DNA from: Phycisphaerae bacterium
Lineage (GTDB): Bacteria > Planctomycetota > Phycisphaerae > Tepidisphaerales > Tepidisphaeraceae
Assembly (NCBI GenBank): GCA_014380825.1
Contig: JACMJD010000231.1
Location: 1-8,180 of the forward strand
Length of the DNA: 8,180 nt
Reading direction: 5' to 3'
Shown: in pieces, positions 1 to 6,379 of the stretch
How positions within the stretch are numbered: the first letter of the stretch is position 1
Layout: the number at the start of each line of letters is the position of its first letter
Notes under the pieces: generated by a model
Told to the model about the DNA's origin: nothing
Seen by the model: only the letters and a program-made list of their open reading frames with translations
Database searches by the model: none
Made by a program: the position numbers and the translations under genes

Positions 1-386
1 CCGAACACGAGCGCTGGCTGACCGAAGAATACGTCAAGCGGCCAGTCGTCGTGATGGATTATCCCAAAGACATCAAGGCCTTCTACATGCGCATGAACGA
101 AGACGGCAAAACGGTGGCCGCGATGGACGTTCTAGCCCCAGGAATCGGCGAAATCATCGGCGGCAGCCAGCGCGAAGAGCGGCTGGAGATGCTGGACAAG
201 CGGCTCGATGAAATGCATCTCGATAAGAGCGCATACAACTGGTATCGCGACCTGCGGAGATACGGAACGGTTCCGCATGCCGGATTCGGTCTGGGCTTCG
301 AACGCACGATTATCTACGCGACAGGAATGGCGAATATTCGGGATGTGATCCCGTTCCCGAGAACGCCGAAGCATGCGGAGTTTTAA
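1..386 (+). CDS. asnS: Asparaginyl-tRNA synthetase, C-terminal part (5' end outside window)
   Basis: This is the last 127 codons of a class II aminoacyl-tRNA synthetase; the reading frame enters at base 3 and ends at TAA 384-386. The enzyme charges tRNA-Asn with asparagine in the cytoplasm. The visible part carries the AsnRS-type block [16 protein letters not shown] (AspRS would normally read GEIGGGS), followed by class II motif 3, [10 protein letters not shown], whose arginine contacts ATP. It ends in [14 protein letters not shown], the usual AsnRS C-terminus. No frameshift or truncation is seen at this end. The gene is followed after only 6 bases by the DUF4279 gene, so read-through transcription is likely. 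AspRS is the main alternative, but the motif-3 and tail residues favour AsnRS. Confidence 0.95.
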   Translation, partial: EHERWLTEEYVKRPVVVMDYPKDIKAFYMRMNEDGKTVAAMDVLAPGIGEIIGGSQREERLEMLDKRLDEMHLDKSAYNWYRDLRRYGTVPHAGFGLGFERTIIYATGMANIRDVIPFPRTPKHAEF

Positions 387-392
387 TCGAGC

Positions 393-857
393 ATGGGCAA
401 ACGGGTTTACACCGATGCGCACGCGGCTGTGCGGTTCTTCGCACCGACGCTTGATCCGCTTGATGTGACGCTTGCACTGAGATTGCCCGCCGATCACACC
501 CACCGTTGCGGCGAACCGCGATTGGTTCGACGCGGTAGGACGGGCGAAGTTCACGAATACGCTCCTTATCCCGCTGGCAGTTGGTCCATGTCTTCAAAGC
601 AATGGGTGAATTCGCCACGACTGCACGTTCACCTGGCATGGCTCCTCGATCAGCTCGAACCGAAAGCCGATGCCGTCGCAAAGCTCATTCAGGATGGTGC
701 GAACGTTGACTTCTTCTGTTATTCGAGCGGGTACACAAGGCTGCACCCCGCGATCCCCCGCGCCATCCGCGAACGCGCGCGTCGACTTGGTATTGTTATC
801 GAAATCGACCATTATCCAATGCGCGAAGATGATCGCGAACTAACAATCGGAGAATAA
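393..857 (+). CDS. DUF4279 domain-containing protein
   Basis: This is a 154-residue soluble protein that fits the DUF4279 family, whose function is unknown. Family-like signs are an N-terminal segment on the theme 'x-LDP-x-x-V-T-x-x-L-x-L-x-P' (about residues 19-34), the GSWS turn at 62-65, the HLAWLLDQLEP helix at 80-90 and a C-terminal GIVIEIDHY strand at 133-141. There is no signal peptide or membrane segment. ATG 393 lies six bases after the asnS stop and its ribosome site is weak, so translational coupling to asnS is plausible. The stop at 855-857 is one base before the next GTG start. DUF4279 proteins are often encoded singly in scattered genomes and may act in immunity-like or stress roles, but nothing here shows the role. 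Confidence 0.8.
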   Translation: MGKRVYTDAHAAVRFFAPTLDPLDVTLALRLPADHTHRCGEPRLVRRGRTGEVHEYAPYPAGSWSMSSKQWVNSPRLHVHLAWLLDQLEPKADAVAKLIQDGANVDFFCYSSGYTRLHPAIPRAIRERARRLGIVIEIDHYPMREDDRELTIGE

Positions 858-858
858 T

Positions 859-1122
859 GTGGCCTACCACTGCCCCCGATGCAACGCTCCCGTCCGGCGT
901 GGCAGCAGCACCGCCGCGGGTATCGCGGGTGGAGCGGTCGGCGCTTTGATCTTCGCAGCGTTCGGGCCGTTCAAGTGCAAGCAATGCGGGCCGATCGCGA
1001 AGACCGAGTTTTCGCCTCAGGTGCGGCGGAAGATGATGAACGGATCGATCGCGATGGTGGCGTTCGCGATCGTGCTGCTCATCGGCGTGGTGGCGCTGCT
1101 GGCTTACGTGCTACGGTGGTGA
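859..1122 (+). CDS. Small membrane protein with two CxxC zinc knuckles
   Basis: This is an 87-residue protein starting at GTG 859, directly after the DUF4279 stop. CPRC (C5, C8) and CKQC (C40, C43) look like the two halves of a zinc ribbon. Between them lies a glycine/alanine-rich hydrophobic stretch (about 19-36), and a clear transmembrane helix follows at about 62-85, ending in LRW. Basic residues before the last helix (RRKMM) suggest the N-terminal part faces the cytoplasm. The GTG is preferred because the CxxC pairs are in this frame; an overlapping ATG at 857 opens a different frame with no such features. I do not recognise a named family. It probably belongs to the same transcript as the upstream genes. 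Confidence 0.7.
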   Translation: MAYHCPRCNAPVRRGSSTAAGIAGGAVGALIFAAFGPFKCKQCGPIAKTEFSPQVRRKMMNGSIAMVAFAIVLLIGVVALLAYVLRW

Positions 1123-1182
1123 GTCTCCTAGTCTTCTTTGCGCTGCGCTGGCCGATTGTGTGGCGCGCAACAGACAAAATTG

Positions 1183-1232
1183 AAAAATCGAAAATTTGTC
1201 GACGATTTTCGCGATTGGCCAGCGATTTTTTT
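1183..1232 (+). terminator. Possible intrinsic terminator (hairpin plus T7)
   Basis: The arms AAAAATCG (1183-1190) and CGATTTTT (1223-1230) are complementary and run into seven Ts at 1226-1232. An alternative inner stem, CGAAAAT (1189-1195) with ATTTTCG (1205-1211), could form instead. It lies about 60 bases after the zinc-ribbon gene and could end the asnS transcript. The stem is A/T-rich and the enclosed loop is large, so the call is weak. Confidence 0.3.
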
Positions 1233-1400
1233 GTTGCGCTGCGCGCGGCCAGTGCGCCCGGCGCAGCGCGGGCAGTATATGTAGGACGGGCGCGCGCGTC
1301 CGATCAGGACTTCGGAGAAGCACTGTTCGGATCGCCTATTTGACAATGAGTATTGCGTGACGCGAACGCGGGAAAGGTCGATCGTGGCGGGCATTTATCG

Positions 1401-1430
1401 ATGTCCGAACATGTCCGAAAATGTCCGATT
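1401..1430. repeat. Three tandem decamers, ATGTCCGAnn
   Basis: Three copies of ATGTCCGA start at 1401, 1411 and 1421, each followed by two variable bases (AC, AA, TT). The 10-base period matches one helical turn, so all copies would face the same side of the DNA. The run ends six bases before the left arm of the two-tier hairpin at 1436-1475. It could be a protein-binding array or part of a dispersed repeat; the sequence alone does not decide. Confidence 0.65.
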
Positions 1431-1435
1431 CTGAA

Positions 1436-1475
1436 AATCGCTCGTCGAGGAATCTCCTCATTTTACCGAGCGATT
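1436..1475. repeat. Two-tier hairpin next to the decamer array
   Basis: AATCGCTCG (1436-1444) pairs perfectly with CGAGCGATT (1467-1475). Inside the 22-base loop a second perfect stem forms, GAGGA (1447-1451) with TCCTC (1455-1459) around the triloop ATC. No T-run follows, so it is not an obvious terminator. It may act as a structured RNA or DNA element together with the decamers. Confidence 0.5.
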
Positions 1476-1748
1476 CGTGCGATCGAGCGGCGTGAACCGG
1501 AAATGATTCCGGGGCGCCGCGAGGGCGCGGCGATGGTCGAGGACGGTCAGCGGACTGTCCGCGAAGAGTTCAAGGACGGTTGGGCGAAACATCGCATTCG
1601 CGGTTGATCCACCGGCGGAAATGCTGGAATGGCGCAACCTGAACTTCAGCGGGATGCAGTCAAATCTGTTCGGACGGTTAGAATTCACGCTGCCGCGGCG
1701 TCTCTCTGGCGGCGTGGAAGGTACGCAACTCTCTCGGAGATCCTCTCG

Positions 1749-2507
1749 ATGCGAAATCTTGGGCAAAAACTTGGGCGACAATTCTTCGGCAAACAGCTTC
1801 CGTTCATCATGATTCTCATCGCGCTCGCGTGTATTGGCTCGGTCGCGTTGGCGCAGCAGCCGCCTGACAAGGCTGACCCGAACGATCCGAATCAGCCGGA
1901 CCCGCAGCAACAGCAAGGCCAGCCGATGCCGGGCGGGCCGATCGTCATCACTACGATGGGAGGCGGCGGCGGTGCCTTCCAGGGACGAATGCGATTTGGC
2001 GGCCCGCCCATGATGATAGGTGGCCAACTCGAGCAGTTCGTCGGGATGCTGGCGCAGATCAATCTCAAGACTGATTTCACGCTTACCGCCGATCAGAAGA
2101 GCAGGATCCAGGCGATTCGCGACGACTCCAGGAAGCAGTCAGATGAATGGCGGGCGCAGCACGCCGACGAGATCAAGCAGATCGACGAACAGCAGCAGGA
2201 GATGATGAACGGCCTGCACAATGGCATCGTGCCTGATCCGGGGCAGATGCAGGAGATCGAAGAGCAGCGTCGCGTGTTGTATGAGAACGCGCCCGACGGC
2301 GGGGATCACGTCGAACAGATCAAGGCGCTGTTCACACCGGAGCAGGCGAAGGTTTTCGAGACGCACAAGGCGTTGATCGACAAGGAACGCGACGCGATGA
2401 TGCGGCAATTCGGAGGCGGCCGCATGATCATGGGCGGCCCGGGGATGCCACCACCCCCACCTCCGCCGGCGGATCCGAATCAGCCGGAGCCGGAGAAGAA
2501 GAAGTAG
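1749..2507 (+). CDS. Exported Spy/CpxP-like LTxxQ protein with proline-rich ends
   Basis: This is a 252-residue protein from ATG 1749, with CGGAGA at 1735-1740 as the ribosome site (8-base gap). A basic N-region and hydrophobic core (IMILIALACIGSVALA, about 20-35) end in ALA-QQ, a signal-peptidase I site, so the protein is exported. The mature N-terminus repeats Asp-Pro-Asn-x-Pro (DPNDPNQPDP), then comes a Gln-rich and a Gly/Met-rich linker (about 45-95). Charged helices follow, opening with LTADQ (112-116), with FTPEQ at 195-199; these resemble the LTxxQ motifs of Spy/CpxP periplasmic chaperone or metal-sensing proteins. The tail has seven prolines in a row (234-240) and DPNQPEPEKKK. Four in-frame stops (2505-2516) close the gene. 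The Spy-like role is inferred from motif and helix pattern only. Longer starts from 1629 would bury the signal peptide and are rejected. Confidence 0.8.
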   Translation: MRNLGQKLGRQFFGKQLPFIMILIALACIGSVALAQQPPDKADPNDPNQPDPQQQQGQPMPGGPIVITTMGGGGGAFQGRMRFGGPPMMIGGQLEQFVGMLAQINLKTDFTLTADQKSRIQAIRDDSRKQSDEWRAQHADEIKQIDEQQQEMMNGLHNGIVPDPGQMQEIEEQRRVLYENAPDGGDHVEQIKALFTPEQAKVFETHKALIDKERDAMMRQFGGGRMIMGGPGMPPPPPPPADPNQPEPEKKK

Positions 2508-2539
2508 TAGTAGTGAGGGCAGGAGGTAGACGACGCATT

Positions 2540-2620
2540 GTCATCTGAACGAAGTGAAGGATCACGGGAATTGAGTGACGTCCACTTCAACCCGAGATCC
2601 TTCACTGCGTTCAGGATGAC
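2540..2620. repeat. Imperfect palindrome with GTCATCC...GAAGGATC ends (REP-like)
   Basis: The left arm (2540-2568) and right arm (2591-2620) are inverted copies of a sequence beginning GTCATCCTGAACGCAGTGAA and running on through GGATC-x-CGGG. They differ by one missing base (left arm) and a few mismatches. The element lies between the convergent genes ending at 2507 and 2669, where a long RNA hairpin could serve as a two-way transcription stop. Similar intergenic palindromes with the theme GTCATCCTGA-GCGAAGGATC are common in many bacterial genomes. A related copy sits at 7927-8006. Confidence 0.75.
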
Positions 2621-2668
2621 GGTACTGCTGGCTGACAGTGCTGCTGGATCACCGCACGCGAGAAGGGA

Positions 2669-3289
2669 TTATCCCAGCGCCTTGAGCAGCACCTTCACGA
2701 CCTTCGTCAGCCCGCTCTTGGCGTTGCCGACGAACTGCTGGAAAATCTTGTTCGTCACTTCCATGAATTCTTCCATGCCCGCCAGGCGCTCGCGAGTGAG
2801 ACGAACGGCTTCCTGTTTCGCGGCGGCTTTTCCGAGGCTGGCTTCGGAGAGCATCTGCTGACACTGGCGGATCGTCTCGAGCACCGGGTCCATCTCGCGG
2901 CGTTTTCGCTCGGCGGCGATGATCGAGAACATCTCCCAGACGTCGCCGAGGCTCTCGAAGTATTCGCGGCGTTCGCCGCGCCGGTGCTGGCGGCGGATGA
3001 TGCCCCAGTCGCACAGGGCGCGCAGCGACATGCTCGCGTTGCCGCGGCTGATGTGGAGCCGCTCCATCACATCATCCGTGCACAGCGGCGTGGCGGTGAT
3101 GTACAGCAGCGCGTGAATCTCGGCCATCGTGCGGTTGATGCCCCACGTCTGGCCCATCTCGCCCCAGCGACGGATGAAGGTGTCCTGCGAGTTGCGAAGC
3201 TTTTGCTCAACCGGCGTTCGCGCAGGCTCGATTGGGGATTCAACCGATGAAGCGAGCATTCCGGGTGCAGCAGGCGTGGTGACGGACAT
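2669..3289 (-). CDS. GbsR/MarR-family winged-helix transcriptional regulator
   Basis: This is a 206-residue DNA-binding protein of the GbsR branch of the MarR superfamily. The winged helix spans about residues 34-112. It has WGEMGQTWGINRTMAEIHALL (42-62) typical of GbsR proteins, a recognition helix with SRGNASMSLRAL (81-92), and a basic wing RRGERREYF (103-111). The C-terminal half is a charged helical region likely used for dimerisation. The first 25 residues are Pro/Ala-rich and probably disordered. ATG at 3289 has a strong ribosome site (AAGGAG a few bases upstream). Bacillus GbsR senses choline and controls glycine-betaine synthesis, but no such genes are visible here, so the ligand is unknown. 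A perfect palindrome just upstream suggests autorepression. The gene diverges from the GH4 gene. Confidence 0.9.
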   Translation of the reverse strand: MSVTTPAAPGMLASSVESPIEPARTPVEQKLRNSQDTFIRRWGEMGQTWGINRTMAEIHALLYITATPLCTDDVMERLHISRGNASMSLRALCDWGIIRRQHRRGERREYFESLGDVWEMFSIIAAERKRREMDPVLETIRQCQQMLSEASLGKAAAKQEAVRLTRERLAGMEEFMEVTNKIFQQFVGNAKSGLTKVVKVLLKALG

Positions 3290-3297
3290 GTATCTCC

Positions 3298-3313
3298 TTC
3301 AGTAGTTACTGAA
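3298..3313. promoter_or_regulatory. Putative operator of the GbsR-like regulator
   Basis: TTCAGTA-GT-TACTGAA is a perfect inverted repeat with 7-base arms and a 2-base centre. It overlaps the ribosome-site side of the regulator's leader. On the minus strand a TATATT hexamer (plus-strand 3316-3321) lies just upstream of it, so the palindrome would cover the likely transcription start. That is a classic place for a repressor site. Binding by this protein is inferred from position and symmetry, not shown. Confidence 0.6.
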
Positions 3314-3422
3314 ACAATATACGTCTCAAAACTTCGGAAAGGAATTTTCAATCACTTTGAAAGGAGTGAAAGGTGATCGCACGGTGCTCAAACGAGATGA
3401 TCACGAAGACGATTGTCCTGCC

Positions 3423-3528
3423 TCCTCTCCCGGTACGCCGGGAGAGGACTGAGGTGAGGGCATTTCTCTGCGCCTGAGCGCACAGGAATGCCCTCACCTC
3501 AGCCCTCTCCCAGACTACTGGGAGAGGG
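3423..3528. repeat. 106-base palindromic element with three hairpins
   Basis: A perfect 16-base central stem (3449-3464 with 3487-3502) is flanked directly by two 11-base hairpins, 3423-3433/3438-3448 (loop TACG) and 3503-3513/3518-3528 (loop ACTA). The two side hairpins are nearly reverse complements of each other, so the whole element is one long palindrome of the CCCTCTCCC/GGGAGAGGG type. Elements of this kind are widely dispersed between bacterial genes. It sits between the regulator's leader and the GH4 promoter and could insulate the two divergent units. Confidence 0.8.
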
Positions 3529-3538
3529 GGCGATGCGC

Positions 3539-3567
3539 TTGTCACGCTCGAACCATCCGTCGATACT
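3539..3567 (+). promoter_or_regulatory. Candidate sigma-70 promoter of the GH4 gene
   Basis: TTGTCA (3539-3544) and GATACT (3562-3567) are separated by 17 bases, with five and four matches to the consensus hexamers. Transcription would start near 3574, about seven bases before the GGAGG ribosome site at 3581-3585. The promoter begins just after the three-hairpin element. Confidence 0.45.
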
Positions 3568-3593
3568 CCAACTCTCACACGGAGGTATCTGAA

Positions 3594-5012
3594 ATGGCAA
3601 TTGCGACGACAGAATCGAAAAAAGGTCACGCTGAACACACGCAAGCGGCGCAGGAATCGCTCGGACTGCGCGGCAAGTTCACCCGACCGATCAAGATCAC
3701 GATGCTCGGAGCCGGCTCGGGATTCACACCGCGCCTGCTGAACGACGTCTTTCACATCAACGGCGCCGATCGCGGCGAGATCGCCCTGGTCGACATCGAT
3801 GAAGATCGCTTGAAGACGATGCATCAGCTCATCGGCAAGCTGATCGACCAGATGGGTAAGACTGGCTGGAAAGTCACGGCGTCGAAGGACCGCGCCGAGG
3901 TTCTTCCCGGCAGCGATTACATCGTCAACTGCATCGAAGTCTCCGGCGTCGATTGCGTGAAGTGGGACAACGACATCCCGCTGAAGTACGGCATCGACCA
4001 ATGCATCGGCGACACGATCGGCCCGGGGGGATTGTTCAAGGCACTCCGCACCGTGCCGGTGTTTCTACAGATCCTGAAAGATGCCGAGCGACTCTGCCCG
4101 CGCGCGATCGTGCTGAATTACACCAATCCGATGAACATGATGTGCCTGGCCGCGGGGCGCACTAGTGCGATGCCGGTGGTCGGGCTCTGTCACAGCGTGC
4201 AAGGCACGAGCCAGAAGCTCGCCAACGATGCGGGCGTGCCGTACGACGAGATGAGCTGGGAGTGCGCGGGCATCAATCACTTGGCGTGGTTCACGAAATT
4301 GGAACACGCGGGTAAGTCGATCTACCCAATCCTGTTCGACAAAGTGAAAGACCACGCTGGTGAGATCTTTGAAGGCGATCCGGTTCGTTACGACATGATG
4401 CTGCACTTTGGCGCGTTCATCACCGAGAGCAGCGGGCACCTGAGCGAATATCTCCCCTACTACCGCAAACGCCCGGAGATCACCAAGGAATATTGCCGCG
4501 AAGGCTACCGCGGCGGCTCGCGCTTCTACGCCAGCAACTGGCCCACCTGGCGCAATAACGCCGACGCCGATCGCATGGCGATGTGCCGAGGTGAGAAGGA
4601 AGTTGGCTGGGAGCGATCGTGGGAATATGCGAGTTGGATCATCGAAGCGAGAGAAAAAGATTCGCCCTTCCGCATCCACGGCAACGTGATGAACAACTCT
4701 GAAACGGGCGGACAGCTCATCACGAATCTGCCCGCCGACGGTTGTGTCGAAGTCGCCTGCCTAGTCGACCGCAACGGCATCAACCCGACGCGCTACGGCG
4801 CATTGCCAAGGCAAATGGCCGGCATCTGCGCCAGCAACATGGCGATGTTCGACCTCGGCGCGCATGCGTGCATCGACAAATCCAAGGAGGCGGCCATTCA
4901 CGCGCTGATGCTCGATCCGCTAACGGCGGCGATCTGCACACCGGCGCAGATCAAGCAGATGACGTTGGAGATGTTTGAAGCGGAGAAGGAATTCTTGCCG
5001 GGTTTCAAATAG
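3594..5012 (+). CDS. melA: Glycoside hydrolase family 4, alpha-galactosidase (MelA-like)
   Basis: This 472-residue cytoplasmic enzyme belongs to GH4, whose members cleave glycosides by an NAD+- and divalent-metal-dependent oxidation-elimination mechanism. The Rossmann motif GAGSGFTP is at 39-46, TIGPGG at 141-146 and NYTNPMN at 175-181. The metal ligands are expected to be C199 (in LCHSVQGT) and H229 (in AGINHLAW), spaced 30 residues apart as in the family. CVEVACLVD (384-392), DPLTAA (441-446) and the terminal LPGF match E. coli MelA closely, and the CHSVQGT and ESSGHLSEY blocks point to alpha-galactosidase rather than 6-phospho-glycosidase. About 32 extra residues precede the Rossmann strand. 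ATG 3594 has GGAGG eight bases upstream. No sugar transporter is adjacent, so the substrate's route into the cell is unknown. Alpha-glucuronidase or alpha-glucosidase activity remains possible. Confidence 0.92.
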   Translation: MAIATTESKKGHAEHTQAAQESLGLRGKFTRPIKITMLGAGSGFTPRLLNDVFHINGADRGEIALVDIDEDRLKTMHQLIGKLIDQMGKTGWKVTASKDRAEVLPGSDYIVNCIEVSGVDCVKWDNDIPLKYGIDQCIGDTIGPGGLFKALRTVPVFLQILKDAERLCPRAIVLNYTNPMNMMCLAAGRTSAMPVVGLCHSVQGTSQKLANDAGVPYDEMSWECAGINHLAWFTKLEHAGKSIYPILFDKVKDHAGEIFEGDPVRYDMMLHFGAFITESSGHLSEYLPYYRKRPEITKEYCREGYRGGSRFYASNWPTWRNNADADRMAMCRGEKEVGWERSWEYASWIIEAREKDSPFRIHGNVMNNSETGGQLITNLPADGCVEVACLVDRNGINPTRYGALPRQMAGICASNMAMFDLGAHACIDKSKEAAIHALMLDPLTAAICTPAQIKQMTLEMFEAEKEFLPGFK

Positions 5013-5043
5013 TCGATATCCACCGTCTGCGGACACCGCAGCT

Positions 5044-5376
5044 ATGCGCCTGTCATTGAAAGTTACGCTCGCGGTCGTTATTGCCGCAACCGTTTCTGCG
5101 ATGCACTTTCAATTCGGGCCTCATTTCGAAGGGTGGATTTGGGACGCGCTCGCAGGCTCGCTTCTCGACGTCGCAGGAGACAGATTCCTCAATGCGGTGC
5201 GTGTCGTCATCTCGTACGACCTTCCGATCATCTTGAGCGGTATCCTCGCATTTTGGTGCGTCCAGAAATTCTGGCCGCCCGCTAAGCGCGATCAGGAGTG
5301 TCGGTGTCGGCGATGCAATCACATTTTGCGCGGATTGACCGAACCAAGGTGTCCCGAGTGCGGGGAAGCTATCTGA
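5044..5376 (+). CDS. Small membrane protein with C-terminal zinc ribbon
   Basis: This is a 110-residue protein from ATG 5044, 31 bases after the GH4 stop. A first hydrophobic helix (about 5-20) acts as a signal anchor and a second spans about 58-76. The C-terminus carries C88-x2-C91 and C103-x2-C106 within CNHILRGLTEPRCPECGEA, the zinc-ribbon form frequent in planctomycete proteins of unknown function. An extra Cys at 86 precedes the ribbon. The charged KRDQE segment after helix 2 suggests that the ribbon faces the cytoplasm. No clear ribosome site is seen, so ATG 5044 is chosen because it starts just before the first helix; upstream codons of this frame lie inside the GH4 gene. It converges with the UXS gene across 40 bases. 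Confidence 0.7.
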   Translation: MRLSLKVTLAVVIAATVSAMHFQFGPHFEGWIWDALAGSLLDVAGDRFLNAVRVVISYDLPIILSGILAFWCVQKFWPPAKRDQECRCRRCNHILRGLTEPRCPECGEAI

Positions 5377-5416
5377 GTTGGTAGCTTGCCACTTCTGCTC
5401 GTACGCGATGTGGTAC

Positions 5417-6358
5417 TCACCGCTTAATCAACTGCTCCCGATAAAACTCGATCATCTTCTTGAGTCCATCGCGACGCGAAACTTCCGGCTTCCACCCGAG
5501 GATCTCTTTCGCCCGCGTGATATCCGGACACCGCACCTTCGGATCGTCCGGCGGCATCGGGAGGTGGGTGATCTTGCTCTTGCTCTCGGGGATCAGGGTC
5601 AGGATTTCCTTGGCGATGTCGAGGATCGTGATCTCATCCGGGTTGCCGAGGTTGATCGGTTCGTGGAAGTTGCTTTCCATTGTCAGGTTGATGCCGCGGA
5701 TCAGGTCACTCACGTAGCAGAGCGAGCGCGTTTGCTTGCCTTCGCCGAAGACGGTGAGCGGTTCGTTGTTCAGGGCTTGGCGGATGAAACTGATCACCAC
5801 GCGGCCATCGTACGGGTCCATGCGCGGGCCGTAGGTGTTGAAGATGCGGATGATGCGCGTGTCGGCGCCGCGCTCGCGGTGGTAGGCCATCGTGCAGGCT
5901 TCGCTGAAGCGCTTGGGCTCGTCATACATCGATCGCATGCCGATCGGATTGACGTTGCCCCAATAGCTTTCGACTTGCGGGTTGATCTCCGGATCGCCGT
6001 AGCACTCGGATGTGCTGGCCATCAGGAAGCGGCCTTTCTTTTCGAGCGCGAGCTCGAGCAGGTTCCACGTGCCTTGGCTGTTTACTTTCACCGTGGCGAT
6101 CTGATGTTTCACATATCCCACCGGAGAGGCAGGTGACGCCATGTGGTAGATGCGATCGATGGGGCCGTCGATCTTCAGTGGCTCGATCACGTCGGCCTTG
6201 ATGAACGAGTACTTGGCGTTGCCTTCGAGGTGCCGAATGTTATCGGCCTTGCCGGTGATGAAGTTGTCGACGCCAACAACTTCGTGACCCTGCGCGAGCA
6301 ACAGGTCAGTCAGGTGAGATGCGAGAAAGCCGGCGCCACCGGAGATCAGGATACGCAT
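5417..6358 (-). CDS. UDP-glucuronic acid decarboxylase (UDP-xylose synthase)
   Basis: This 313-residue extended SDR enzyme converts UDP-glucuronate to UDP-xylose with tightly bound NAD+. The nucleotide-binding motif GGAGFLASHL (7-16) is followed by HMASPASP (72-79), STSECYGDP (115-123, with the active-site Ser/Thr and E118), and YWGNVNPIG (132-140). The catalytic pair is Y145 and K149 in YDEPKR. NTYGPRM (174-180), DGRVV (184-188) and QTRSLCYVSDL (209-219) are UXS hallmarks. The third position of the glycine motif is Ala13 instead of the usual Gly, and DEPKR replaces the common DEGKR. Length is that of single-domain bacterial UXS, without the N-terminal membrane anchor found in animal forms. 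No strong ribosome site is seen before ATG 6358. It lies downstream of the glycosyltransferase gene, consistent with a surface-glycan role. dTDP-glucose dehydratase is the main alternative and fits less well. Confidence 0.92.
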   Translation of the reverse strand: MRILISGGAGFLASHLTDLLLAQGHEVVGVDNFITGKADNIRHLEGNAKYSFIKADVIEPLKIDGPIDRIYHMASPASPVGYVKHQIATVKVNSQGTWNLLELALEKKGRFLMASTSECYGDPEINPQVESYWGNVNPIGMRSMYDEPKRFSEACTMAYHRERGADTRIIRIFNTYGPRMDPYDGRVVISFIRQALNNEPLTVFGEGKQTRSLCYVSDLIRGINLTMESNFHEPINLGNPDEITILDIAKEILTLIPESKSKITHLPMPPDDPKVRCPDITRAKEILGWKPEVSRRDGLKKMIEFYREQLIKR

Positions 6359-6379
6359 AGCAGATTCTAGAGGGCAGAA

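Larger units (their letters stand above)
1123..1748. other. 626-base gene-poor spacer with short repeats
   Basis: I see no convincing protein-coding gene here. The left half has GC-rich words that recur in both orientations (GCGCTGCGC near 1140 and 1236, GCGCAGCGC near 1261, GGCC-AGCG near 1218), separated by an A/T-rich block. The right half holds the triple decamer and two-tier hairpin described separately, plus a short open frame (ATG 1401 to TGA 1605-1607, 68 residues, arginine-rich, no recognised domain). That frame overlaps the repeats and has no good ribosome site, so it is not called as a gene. The spacer also carries the promoter and leader of the gene starting at 1749, but no strong -35/-10 pair stands out. 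Confidence 0.6.

Noticed and set aside
879..1343. 154-codon plus-strand open frame overlapping the zinc-ribbon gene
   Set aside because: It is Arg-rich, runs through the GC-rich repeats and has no recognisable domain; it is a shadow of the real frame.
1340..1365. TTGACA-based promoter in the spacer
   Set aside because: The hexamer is perfect, but nothing like a -10 follows at 16-18 bases (the site reads CGAACG).
1401..1430. CRISPR-like array
   Set aside because: The repeats are 8 bases with 2-base gaps and there are only three; repeat and spacer sizes do not fit CRISPR.
1353..1607. 84-codon plus-strand open frame over the decamer repeats
   Set aside because: No ribosome site and no domain recognised, and much of it is repeat and hairpin sequence. 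Kept only as an open alternative in the findings.
5378..6136. 252-codon open frame opposite the UXS gene
   Set aside because: It is antisense to a clear, full-length UXS gene and has the low-complexity composition of a GC-rich shadow.
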